In this document: positions 9,720-17,001 of the stretch, one piece after another
Layout of the letters: every line of letters starts with the position of its first letter
Numbering within the stretch: position 1 is the first letter of the stretch
DNA from: Pseudomonadota bacterium
GTDB taxonomy: Bacteria; Pseudomonadota; Gammaproteobacteria; Burkholderiales; Burkholderiaceae_E
NCBI GenBank assembly: GCA_029779435.1
Contig: JAKPAM010000171.1
Span: 124,001 to 188,000 of the forward strand
Length of the DNA stretch: 64,000 nt
Direction: 5' to 3'
Made by a program: the position numbers and the translations under genes
The notes under the pieces: model-generated
The model's input: only the letters and a program-made list of their open reading frames with translations
What the model was told of the DNA's origin: nothing
Database searches by the model: none

Positions 9720-10439
9720 TCACGGCAGGTCGGCGGTCAACAGCACGTTGGCGAACGGCGTTCCGGTGCTCATCGCATGGGCGTCGACGCGGAACCCGCG
9801 CCGTTCCAGCATCCGCGTCCACTCGGGGACCGTCCGGCAGTATAAGCGGCCCAGCCGATGTCCCCGCGCCGTGGTCACGACGTGATCGACGAACTGACTG
9901 GCCCGGAAGCGCCAGCCGCCGCCCGCATCCCCGACGCGCAGCAGCAGACGCCCCTCCGGTCCGCCGTCGACCAGGCAGTCGCGCACGCGATCGAGCACCG
10001 TCTGCTGCGCCGCGTCGTCGATGTAGTGCAGCACGTCCAGGATCACGACGGCATCGCTCGGGCTGTATGGTGCGTCGATGATGTTGCCCACGTCGATGCG
10101 CGCGCGCCGGCCCAGCGCGCCGTGCGCGCGGGCGACGTCGGACGGCATCAGCTCGATGCCGTGCACGGCCGGTGATTCGGGGGGCGCCGGCCAGTCCTCC
10201 GGCCAGCGCTGCACGCCGGCGAAGTGGTCGGCCGTCAGCAGCAGCGCGGCGAGAAGACCCTGGCCGCAGCCCAGGTCGAGCACGCGGCGCCGGCCGCTGA
10301 GCAGCCCTTGGCGCAGGATCCATTCGAAAGCCGGATCGCCGCCGAGCTTGCCCCGCGCGAAACCGAACGCGAAGCGTCCGGCGCTGCGATAAGGGGCGAC
10401 GGCCTCTTCGACGACGGCGTGGAAGCGCGGGTCACTCAT
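9720..10439 (-). CDS. Class I SAM methyltransferase of APE-like cluster
   Basis: A 239-residue methyltransferase. SAM motif I is RVLDLGCGQGLLAALLL (about residues 44-60), the acidic motif is GIELMPSDVAR, and motif II is VVILDVLHYID. APE-type clusters often carry such an enzyme acting on the aromatic head, which is the inferred role. The ATG at 10439 overlaps the end of the NodB gene by eight bases. Leu-205 or so is a rare TTA codon (about 9843). Confidence 0.82.
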   Translation of the reverse strand: MSDPRFHAVVEEAVAPYRSAGRFAFGFARGKLGGDPAFEWILRQGLLSGRRRVLDLGCGQGLLAALLLTADHFAGVQRWPEDWPAPPESPAVHGIELMPSDVARAHGALGRRARIDVGNIIDAPYSPSDAVVILDVLHYIDDAAQQTVLDRVRDCLVDGGPEGRLLLRVGDAGGGWRFRASQFVDHVVTTARGHRLGRLYCRTVPEWTRMLERRGFRVDAHAMSTGTPFANVLLTADLP

Positions 10440-11409
10440 GATGCGAAGATAAGTGAGGGGACGGCGGATCGCCGTCGGGTCGAGCGGGGGCGGCGCATGC
10501 ATCGGTCGATCGAGCGTCGTCGGATCGTGGTGTGTCGCCGGTTCGTATATTGTCGGTTCGTATGTCGTCGGATCGTGTGCCGTCGGGGCGCGCATCGGCC
10601 GGCAGCGCCTCGTCGAGCCGGATGCCGCGCAGGCCGGCGTCGCCGAGCCGCGCCAGCAGTGCCGGCAGCACCGTGTGCAGCACCGGCTGGCCATGGGCAT
10701 CGCGCGCGCAATGCCCATCGTGCAGCAGCAGGATATCGTCGGCGGCCAGACCACGCGTCAGCGCGCGCAGGATCCGGGCCGGATCACGTTCGATCGTGTC
10801 GAAGCCGCGCCGCGTCCACGCCGCCAGTCGCAGGCCGAGCCGCGCGAGCGCCGGTTCGAGCATCGGGTTGCGCAGTCCGGCCGGCGCACGGAAGAACCGG
10901 GGCGCATGGCCGCAGGCATCGGCGATCGCCTGCTGCGCGGCGTCGATCTCGCGCACGAATCCGCGAACGCCCGAGGTCGCGAACGCGGGGTGATGACGGT
11001 CCGAGTGGTTCTCGACCGCATGGCCGCGGCGCACGATCTCGCGCGCCAGCGCCGGATGCTCGCGTACACGCCGGCCGATGCAGAAGAACGTGGCACGCAG
11101 GCCGGCGGCGTCGAGCTGGTCGAGCACATAAGGGGTCAGTGCGGGGTCGGGGCCATCGTCGAAGGTCAGCGCGATCGACGGCGCGCGCGACGCATCGGGC
11201 GGCAGCCGTCGCCAGTTCGGTCCGAGCCAGTCGCTGCGCGGCCATAGGCCGGCACCGGTGATCGCGAGCTGGTTGGCGGCGATGCTGCCGAGCCACCAGG
11301 GCCAGGCGGCCGGGGCGGCGGCCCATCCGGCGGCCATCAGCGCGTGCCAACCGATCGAGCCGCGCACGAATGCCGGCAGCCGATAGGCGCGGGAGGCGCT
11401 GGACGTCAT
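10432..11409 (-). CDS. NodB-type polysaccharide deacetylase with one or two membrane segments
   Basis: A 325-residue carbohydrate esterase family 4 protein. Catalytic motifs are present: TFDDGPDP (about 83-90, base and metal Asp), HSDRHH (His pair), RAPAGLRNP and ILLLHDGH. Residues about 15-55 are hydrophobic (GWHALMAAGWAAAPAAWPWW), so it is probably membrane-anchored with the catalytic domain outside the cytoplasm. The C-terminal 55-60 residues are low-complexity Asp/Arg/Ser/Thr, from a 15-bp repeat at 10516-10590. Unusual for an APE operon; the substrate may be a glycan or N-acyl group on the product. The start overlaps the hydrolase stop as ATGA. Confidence 0.88.
   Translation of the reverse strand: MTSSASRAYRLPAFVRGSIGWHALMAAGWAAAPAAWPWWLGSIAANQLAITGAGLWPRSDWLGPNWRRLPPDASRAPSIALTFDDGPDPALTPYVLDQLDAAGLRATFFCIGRRVREHPALAREIVRRGHAVENHSDRHHPAFATSGVRGFVREIDAAQQAIADACGHAPRFFRAPAGLRNPMLEPALARLGLRLAAWTRRGFDTIERDPARILRALTRGLAADDILLLHDGHCARDAHGQPVLHTVLPALLARLGDAGLRGIRLDEALPADARPDGTRSDDIRTDNIRTGDTPRSDDARSTDACAAPARPDGDPPSPHLSSHHE
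10516..10590. repeat. 15-bp imperfect tandem repeat in deacetylase tail
   Basis: About five imperfect 15-bp units of the form gtcgtcggatcgtgt / gtcgccggttcgtat encode the repeated RSDDI/RTDNI/RTGDT tail of the NodB protein, in frame. Confidence 0.7.
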
Positions 11410-12314
11410 CGCGCCCCCTCCGGCGTCGTGGCATCGATCGTCGCGCCGAACCGGTCGAGTACGGCGCGCCACAGCGCGACCCATGCCGGCCAGTCGTGCC
11501 GGCCGGGCAACACGAAGCGCTGCGCGGCCGGCAGGCCGGCGGTGACCATGTCGATGCCATCGGCGAAGCGATCGTGCGCGCCCCATCCGACGATCAACGG
11601 TATGTCGCGGCCCAGCGGCGTTCGCTGCACGTGCGAGGGTTCGTACTGCCGTCGTTTCAGCCACCACAGCAGCCGGCGCTCCCAATCACGCGGGTCGGCC
11701 GCGGGCCGATCCCATGCCGCCAGTCCGCCCGCACCGCGCACTTCATCGAGCACCGGGCGCGTGCCGACGTAAGGCGCGATCGCGACGATGCCGTCGATCC
11801 GGTCCTGCCGTGCATCGGGTGCGTCGACACGCGTCGCGACCCGCGCGGGCGCATAGCGTTCGCCTTGCTGCGCCGATTCGTAGAGCATCGCGCCGAGCCC
11901 GCCGAGCGAGATGCCGACCAGCCAGATCCGCGCGTAGCCGCGCGCGCGCGCCGGGCGGATCACGTCGGCGCGCAGCCTGTCGAGCAGGCTGCCCTCGTCG
12001 AAGTAGCCGCGATGGGCGTCGACGGCGACCATGTCGAGCGTCAGCCCTCGTCGCCGCACTTCCGTGACGAAGCCATGGGTGACGAAGTCCTCGGCCGTGC
12101 TGTACGCGCCGGGAATCAGCACGACCAGCGTGCGTCCCTGCGGAGGTAGCGGCAACAGGTCGGTCACGGTCGGCATCGGTATCGTCGTCGAGCGCTTCAG
12201 GAAAGCGGAGCAGCCACCCAGGCCGGGCAGCGCGAGCCAGGCGGCCGCGGCGCTCACGGTCGCCAACGTCGCGCGGCGCGAATGCTCGGGGGGCGGGCCG
12301 CCGCGTCGAATCAT
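11406..12314 (-). CDS. Lipoprotein alpha/beta hydrolase
   Basis: A 302-residue hydrolase with an N-terminal export signal: RR near residues 14-15, a hydrophobic run, then the lipobox LGGC, predicting an outer- or inner-membrane lipoprotein. The nucleophile elbow is GISLGG, and a likely acid and His lie in GWGAHDRF and PGRHDWP. It sits where many APE clusters encode a small lipoprotein, so it may act on the exported product as an esterase or acyltransferase. The ATG at 12314 overlaps the MMPL stop as ATGA; an upstream start would place it deep inside the MMPL gene. Confidence 0.82.
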   Translation of the reverse strand: MIRRGGPPPEHSRRATLATVSAAAAWLALPGLGGCSAFLKRSTTIPMPTVTDLLPLPPQGRTLVVLIPGAYSTAEDFVTHGFVTEVRRRGLTLDMVAVDAHRGYFDEGSLLDRLRADVIRPARARGYARIWLVGISLGGLGAMLYESAQQGERYAPARVATRVDAPDARQDRIDGIVAIAPYVGTRPVLDEVRGAGGLAAWDRPAADPRDWERRLLWWLKRRQYEPSHVQRTPLGRDIPLIVGWGAHDRFADGIDMVTAGLPAAQRFVLPGRHDWPAWVALWRAVLDRFGATIDATTPEGAR

Positions 12315-15007
12315 AAGGGGCCGTCGCGGACTGACGGGGGCGATGGGCGGGGCCGGATCGCAGGCGCCGCCTCCGGTGCCTGCGCCCAGATGCATGCCAG
12401 CACCAGGGCCAGCGCTGCGCCGATCGCCACGGTCGAGCCCAGTGCCGATAGTAACGGAACCCGCGATCCGGCCAGCACGCCGAAGCCGATGACGATCGCC
12501 AGGTTGGCGAAGACCAGCGAGGCCAGCGTACCGTCGAACGCGCCGTCATCGCGCCGCCCGCCGCCATCGATCGCCAGCGTCCGGAAGAACAGCGTGTAGT
12601 TCGAGCCGACCGCCACGACCAGTAGCAGGCCGATCAGATGCAGCAGATTCAGCCGATGGTTGCCGAGCAGGAACACGCCCAGCGTCAGCACGACGGCGCC
12701 CAGCAGCGGCGCGCATACGCTCAGGACCTGGCGCGGCGAGCGGATCGAGACGACGAGCAGCAGCAGGATGATCGCCGCGCCGCCGATCGACAGGTGGATC
12801 GCCTCGTGCAGGTAGCCGGCATACAGGCGATCGGTCTGCTGCTTGAGGTTCAGCAGCGAGACGCTGGCCCCGTCCACGCGCGGCAGCGAGGCGGCCAGCC
12901 ATGCCTCGTCCAGCGTCTGCGGATCCGCCCCCGCGCCGGCCGGTGCGCGCAGTGCGATGATCGCGGCGACCTGACGGCCTCCGCGGTCCCCGCCAGCGTC
13001 CTTAGCGGCGACGTCGTCGGCTCCGCTGCCGGCTCCGTCGTTGGCGCGCTGCTCTTCTCCGCTGGCGGAACCCCCATCGGGGCTCCTACCGGCGCCCTTG
13101 TCGGGGGCATCATAAGCGGTCAGCAGCGCGCGCACCCGCAGCCCGAGTTGCGTGTCGGCCAGGTCGTCCAGCGTCAACGGCGGCGCTTCGCGCGCCGCCT
13201 GCACGTCGTCGATGAACGGTTGGAGCCGTTCGGCGCGCAACGGCAGGCCGCGCGTGGCTTCGGCCAGCCGCGCGCGCAGGACATCGGCTGTCGGTAGCGC
13301 ATTGCGGCGCGCTTGCTGCGTGCGTTCGCTGGGCAGCAGCTTGGCCGGCGATTCATAAGCGCCGAGCCGATGCGCGGCGACCTGCTCGTCGAGCCACGCG
13401 CCGACCCGTTCGGCGCCCTGCAGCGCGGCCTCCTGCGAACGGGCGGTGACGACGATCATCGTGCCCGCCTCGGCCGCGTCGACCGCGTCGCGCAGTTCCT
13501 GGTCGAGCTCGCGGGCGGCGGCCGATACCGGATTGAGCGACGCGATGTCGTCGTCCCATAGCCGTTCATGCCCGCGCCAGACCATCACCAGCGCGAAGGC
13601 GACCAGTGCGACCGCCGGCCAGCGCAGCCGCCGCAGCATCGTGCAGAGGCGATGCAGCCGCCGGTCCAGGCCGCCGAGGTCGCGCGGCCGGAAGCCGGCC
13701 GGCGTCAGCGCCGGCAGGACGAAGCGCGTCGTCAGCGCCGCGACGACCAGTCCGGCGATCGAGAACGTCGCCATCTGCGTCAGCCCCGGAAACCCCGACA
13801 GCACCAGCGCCGAGAAGCCGATCGTCGAGGTCAGCACGCCCAGCACGATCGTCTGCCAGAACCCGCCCGATCTGCCGCCCGTGCCGTTGCGGGTGCCGCC
13901 GTCAGTGCTGCGGCCCGAGCGGCCATCCGGGCTACCATCGGAGCCGCTGCCGCTGCCGCTGCCGCCGGGGCCGGGGCCGGGGCCGGGGCTGGGGCTGGGG
14001 CTGGGGCTGGGGCTGGGGCTGGGGCTGAGGCCGGGGCCGCGCGGACGGCGGATCATCTGGTACAGCGCGTAGTCGACGGCTTCGGCGATCAGCGTGATGC
14101 CGAATCCCAGCGTCAGGCCGTGCAGGCTGCCGAACACCCACGACACGGTGCTCGCGCCGGCCAGCACCGCGCTGATCATCGGCACGAAGGCCAGTCCGAT
14201 CGCCAGCGGCGAGCGGAACACGAACCACAGCATCGCGACGATCAATCCGGTGCCGACGAGGCTCAGGCGGTGGACGTCGTGCTCGATGTCGCGCCGCGAT
14301 TCGACGGCGAACACGCCCGGGCCGCTGACGCGCAGCCGCGCGTCGGGCCATTCGGCGGCGATCGGTGCGAACGCCGCGTGCGCCGCTTCGATCGCCCGCT
14401 GCTGGCCGTCGACGTCGCTGCCGTCGGCATGCGTGCTGGCCATCAACAGCAGCCGCCGGCCATCGGGGCTGACCCAGACGCCGTCGTGCGTGCGCAAGCC
14501 GTCGCCGGCATCCAATCCGCCGAGCAGGCGCATCAATTCGCCGGTCGGGTCGCGCGTCAGCAACGACTTGGTCAGCGCGCCGGTCGATGACGCGAGTTCA
14601 TCGATAGCGCGGCGCAGCGCGTCGCGCAGCTCATCGGTTTCGAAGGCGGCGGGCGTGATTGCCGGCGACAACACGTAGCGACGCTCGAACAGCAGCTTCT
14701 GGTCGTTGGCCAGCGATCCGCGATCGCCGTTGTTGACGAGCTGGAATTGCCCGGAGGCCAGCAGCCGTTCGCGCAGGCCGCTCGAGGCGCGCGCCTGCGC
14801 ATCGGCCGGCAGGCCATCGACCGCCACCAGCAGGATCCGCGTCATCGCGCCGCTGCGCAGGTTCTCGACCAGCAGCCGCTGCTCGGCAGTGGGCGTGCGG
14901 GGCAGGAACACCGACATGTCGGCCAGGAACGGCGCGCGCGCGATGACCACGGCGGCGACGGCCAGCGCCAGCAGCCAGCCCCGCACGATCACGCGGCGGC
15001 GAATCAT
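12311..15007 (-). CDS. MMPL/RND-family lipid exporter
   Basis: An 898-residue inner-membrane transporter resembling ApeM-type MMPL exporters. There is one N-terminal membrane helix (about 8-28), a periplasmic domain, a bundle of helices from about 240, a second periplasmic domain and a second bundle near 720-885. The loop at about 326-385 is a Ser-Pro/Gly-Pro/Ser-Gly low-complexity insert of about 60 residues, and a second Gly/Asp/Ser-rich insert is near 632-676. The first insert is written by a 6-bp tandem repeat. It should export the polyene lipid with the neighbouring LolA-like protein. ATGA overlaps join it to both neighbours. Confidence 0.9.
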   Translation of the reverse strand: MIRRRVIVRGWLLALAVAAVVIARAPFLADMSVFLPRTPTAEQRLLVENLRSGAMTRILLVAVDGLPADAQARASSGLRERLLASGQFQLVNNGDRGSLANDQKLLFERRYVLSPAITPAAFETDELRDALRRAIDELASSTGALTKSLLTRDPTGELMRLLGGLDAGDGLRTHDGVWVSPDGRRLLLMASTHADGSDVDGQQRAIEAAHAAFAPIAAEWPDARLRVSGPGVFAVESRRDIEHDVHRLSLVGTGLIVAMLWFVFRSPLAIGLAFVPMISAVLAGASTVSWVFGSLHGLTLGFGITLIAEAVDYALYQMIRRPRGPGLSPSPSPSPSPSPSPGPGPGPGGSGSGSGSDGSPDGRSGRSTDGGTRNGTGGRSGGFWQTIVLGVLTSTIGFSALVLSGFPGLTQMATFSIAGLVVAALTTRFVLPALTPAGFRPRDLGGLDRRLHRLCTMLRRLRWPAVALVAFALVMVWRGHERLWDDDIASLNPVSAAARELDQELRDAVDAAEAGTMIVVTARSQEAALQGAERVGAWLDEQVAAHRLGAYESPAKLLPSERTQQARRNALPTADVLRARLAEATRGLPLRAERLQPFIDDVQAAREAPPLTLDDLADTQLGLRVRALLTAYDAPDKGAGRSPDGGSASGEEQRANDGAGSGADDVAAKDAGGDRGGRQVAAIIALRAPAGAGADPQTLDEAWLAASLPRVDGASVSLLNLKQQTDRLYAGYLHEAIHLSIGGAAIILLLLVVSIRSPRQVLSVCAPLLGAVVLTLGVFLLGNHRLNLLHLIGLLLVVAVGSNYTLFFRTLAIDGGGRRDDGAFDGTLASLVFANLAIVIGFGVLAGSRVPLLSALGSTVAIGAALALVLACIWAQAPEAAPAIRPRPSPPSVRDGPL
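13946..14039. repeat. 6-bp tandem repeat array inside MMPL gene
   Basis: Runs of gccgct (three), ggggcc (three) and ggggct (seven) in succession, all six bases long and in frame. They encode the Ser-Pro and Gly-Pro stretches in a loop after the first transmembrane bundle. Confidence 0.9.
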
Positions 15008-15753
15008 CGGCTGTCGAGGATCCGCATGACCGAGCGGTCGCCGTCGGCCTGCTCGATCTCGACCTGCTGGACGTCGTGGCCGGCACCGCTCAGCACGATG
15101 CGCCGGGCCAGCGACGCGCCCGCTTCGTCGCGCGGCCGCAGCGTCATCCGCCAGGCGTCGCGCCGGCCTTCGAGGTTGACGTCGAAGGCCTTCTCGAGCG
15201 CCTGCCGATCGCCGTTGAGCGTCGCCCGCAGGCTCTCGATCAACGGCGCGACCTCGGGCAGTTGCCGCAGCGACATCGTGCGTGCCAGGCCGGGGCGCTC
15301 GATGCGTACCTGGTCGCCGTCGACGGCCAGCAACTCGGGCCGCGGCTTGAGCGTGCGCTTTTCGAGGCGACCCGGCGCCTCGAAGCTGAGTTCGCCGCTG
15401 GCGTCGACGGGTTCGTCGAGCAGCGCGATGAACTGGCGCTCGACGAAGCGCGCGCGGGTGCGCTTGCGGCGGCTCATCTCGTCGAGCAGGCGTGCCAGGT
15501 CCCAGCCGCCGGCTGCCGGGCCGGCCTGAGCCATTGCGCGACGCGGGGCGACGGACGTCAGCGCGCCGATGCCGGCCGTGCCTGTCAAGCCCGCCGCACC
15601 CAACCTGGCCGCGCCCAGGGCGGCCCGGCCCAAGGCTGCCCTACCCAGGGCGGCTCCACCTAAGGCGGCCCCACCTAAGGCGGCCCCACCGACCTTCAGG
15701 ATCGCGGTGCGCCGCCCCAGGACGGAATCACGGCGTTCGCTGCCAGAAATCAT
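15004..15753 (-). CDS. LolA-like outer-membrane lipoprotein carrier
   Basis: A 249-residue protein. The C-terminal two thirds match LolA-like proteins of APE clusters (ApeL type), from about DLARLLDEMSRRKRTRARFVE onward, and should ferry the exported lipid across the periplasm. The N-terminus has GRRTAILK, a possible twin-arginine motif, then an exceptionally long hydrophobic leader made of pentapeptides GGAAL/GRAAL, ending PRRAMAQAG, a likely cleavage site. The pentapeptides come from a 15-bp minisatellite. The start at 15753 overlaps the acyltransferase by 26 bases. The stop overlaps the MMPL start as ATGA. Confidence 0.8.
   Translation of the reverse strand: MISGSERRDSVLGRRTAILKVGGAALGGAALGGAALGRAALGRAALGAARLGAAGLTGTAGIGALTSVAPRRAMAQAGPAAGGWDLARLLDEMSRRKRTRARFVERQFIALLDEPVDASGELSFEAPGRLEKRTLKPRPELLAVDGDQVRIERPGLARTMSLRQLPEVAPLIESLRATLNGDRQALEKAFDVNLEGRRDAWRMTLRPRDEAGASLARRIVLSGAGHDVQQVEIEQADGDRSVMRILDSR
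15606..15691. repeat. 15-bp minisatellite in LolA-like signal peptide
   Basis: About six tandem 15-bp units, variants of cggccccacctaagg, in the leader-coding part of the LolA-like gene. They encode alternating GGAAL and GRAAL pentapeptides. Confidence 0.88.
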
Positions 15754-16630
15754 AGAAGTTGAACCAGTTGTAGGGGGCTTCATGGCAATAGTGTTCGAGG
15801 CGGGCGGCATAAGCGCGCACGGCATCGTCGAGCGCCCGGCCGCGCGCTCCGCGCTCGATCTGGCGGAAATCGGCCAGCGGCTCGATATGCAGGTCGTAGC
15901 GATTGCCGCCGCGATATACACCGACCATCAGCAGCACCGGCCGCCGCAGCACCGCGGCCATCCTGAACACGCCGGTCGGGAATGCCGCCGGCGCGCCGAG
16001 GAACGGCACGTCGATCGTCGCATCCGCACCGAACGCCCGGTCGGCCAGCAAGCCCACGCAGTCGCCGCGATCGAGCCGCTGCCGCACCTGCAGCATCGAG
16101 TCGAGGCTGCCCAGCGCGATGATGTCCGCCTCCAGCGACGGATCGATCTGCCGCAGGAACCGGCCGATCGTGCGCGCGTTGTTCTCGAACATCGCCATCG
16201 TGACGCGTATGCCGGCCTGCTGTCGACCCGCTGCGCGCATCGCTTCGAAAGAGCCGAAGTGCGCGCCGACCAGGAACGCGCCCTGGCCGTCGCCAAGCGC
16301 TTCGCGAATCCGCTCGGCGCCGTCCACGTGCACGTCGAACGCGTCGACCCGGCCACTCAGAAAGTAGACCCGGTCCAGCAGGGTCGAGGAGAACGCGTGG
16401 TAATGACGCAGCACGTCGATCGTACCGGGTCGCCGGCCGAGCGCCCGAGCCAGGTAGCGGCGCGAATCGGCGCGTACCTTCGGCGTGGCCAGCCAGAAGT
16501 AGACGGTGATCGGCCACAGCAGCGCGCGCGCCGCGGGGCGCCCGGCGGCCAGCGACAGCTTGATCATCACGCGCAGCAGCCACGCGCTGCCGCGCTCGGG
16601 GCGGGCAGTCCACTCGGGCGGCGCGGTCAC
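15728..16630 (-). CDS. LpxL/HtrB-like lysophospholipid acyltransferase
   Basis: A 300-residue membrane-associated acyltransferase of the lauroyl-acyltransferase superfamily. The catalytic H-x4-E motif is visible as GAHFGSFEAM near residue 131, and other family stretches include DRAFGADATIDVPFLG and FPTGVFRMA. In APE clusters a similar domain, often fused to a glycosyltransferase, attaches the polyene to the lipid anchor. Here the glycosyltransferase part is absent. The start is GTG at 16630, overlapping the dehydratase stop as GTGA. The end is a characteristic YNWFNFYDFW. Confidence 0.88.
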   Translation of the reverse strand: MTAPPEWTARPERGSAWLLRVMIKLSLAAGRPAARALLWPITVYFWLATPKVRADSRRYLARALGRRPGTIDVLRHYHAFSSTLLDRVYFLSGRVDAFDVHVDGAERIREALGDGQGAFLVGAHFGSFEAMRAAGRQQAGIRVTMAMFENNARTIGRFLRQIDPSLEADIIALGSLDSMLQVRQRLDRGDCVGLLADRAFGADATIDVPFLGAPAAFPTGVFRMAAVLRRPVLLMVGVYRGGNRYDLHIEPLADFRQIERGARGRALDDAVRAYAARLEHYCHEAPYNWFNFYDFWQRTP

Positions 16631-17001
16631 AGCGGACGCAGCGTGCCGTGCGCGACGCGGCGGTCGTCGGCCGTGCGGCAATCGAACGCGAGCCGTCCGG
16701 TCTCGTCCGCGTGCCAGGTGACGACCAGTGGAGTGGCCGGGCCGACCGGCTCGACGAACTTGGCTTGCGGCACGTCGAACGCGCGGTCGACGCCGATCGC
16801 GGCGACGATCAGATCGAGCAGCCGAGCGCCCGGCACGATCGGCTGGCCCGGGAAGTGTCCGTCGAACATCGGTCCGGCGGCGGGCGTGGTGAACCGCACG
16901 GTGGAGATGGCGTCGGACGTCGATGTGGTCGTCGCCACGGACGTCGCCGCGACGGTCGCCGGTGCGCTCGTGGCTTGCGTGGGCCTCGCCGACCTACTCA
17001 T
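16627..17001 (-). CDS. Hotdog dehydratase, ApeP/FabZ-like
   Basis: A 124-residue hotdog protein. The active-site helix is FDGHFPGQPIVPGARLLDL (about 50-68), with the His typical of FabZ/FabA-like dehydratases. It is the second dehydratase of the operon, as in APE pathways where two dehydratases with different roles are usual. The first 40 residues are Ala/Thr/Ser-rich and poorly conserved in appearance. The ATG at 17001 overlaps the ligase stop as ATGA. Confidence 0.85.
   Translation of the reverse strand: MSRSARPTQATSAPATVAATSVATTTSTSDAISTVRFTTPAAGPMFDGHFPGQPIVPGARLLDLIVAAIGVDRAFDVPQAKFVEPVGPATPLVVTWHADETGRLAFDCRTADDRRVAHGTLRPL

Noticed and set aside
12638-14590. Long plus-strand frames opposite the MMPL exporter
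   Set aside because: Shadows of a clear transporter gene; their Ala/Gly runs come from the 6-bp repeat.
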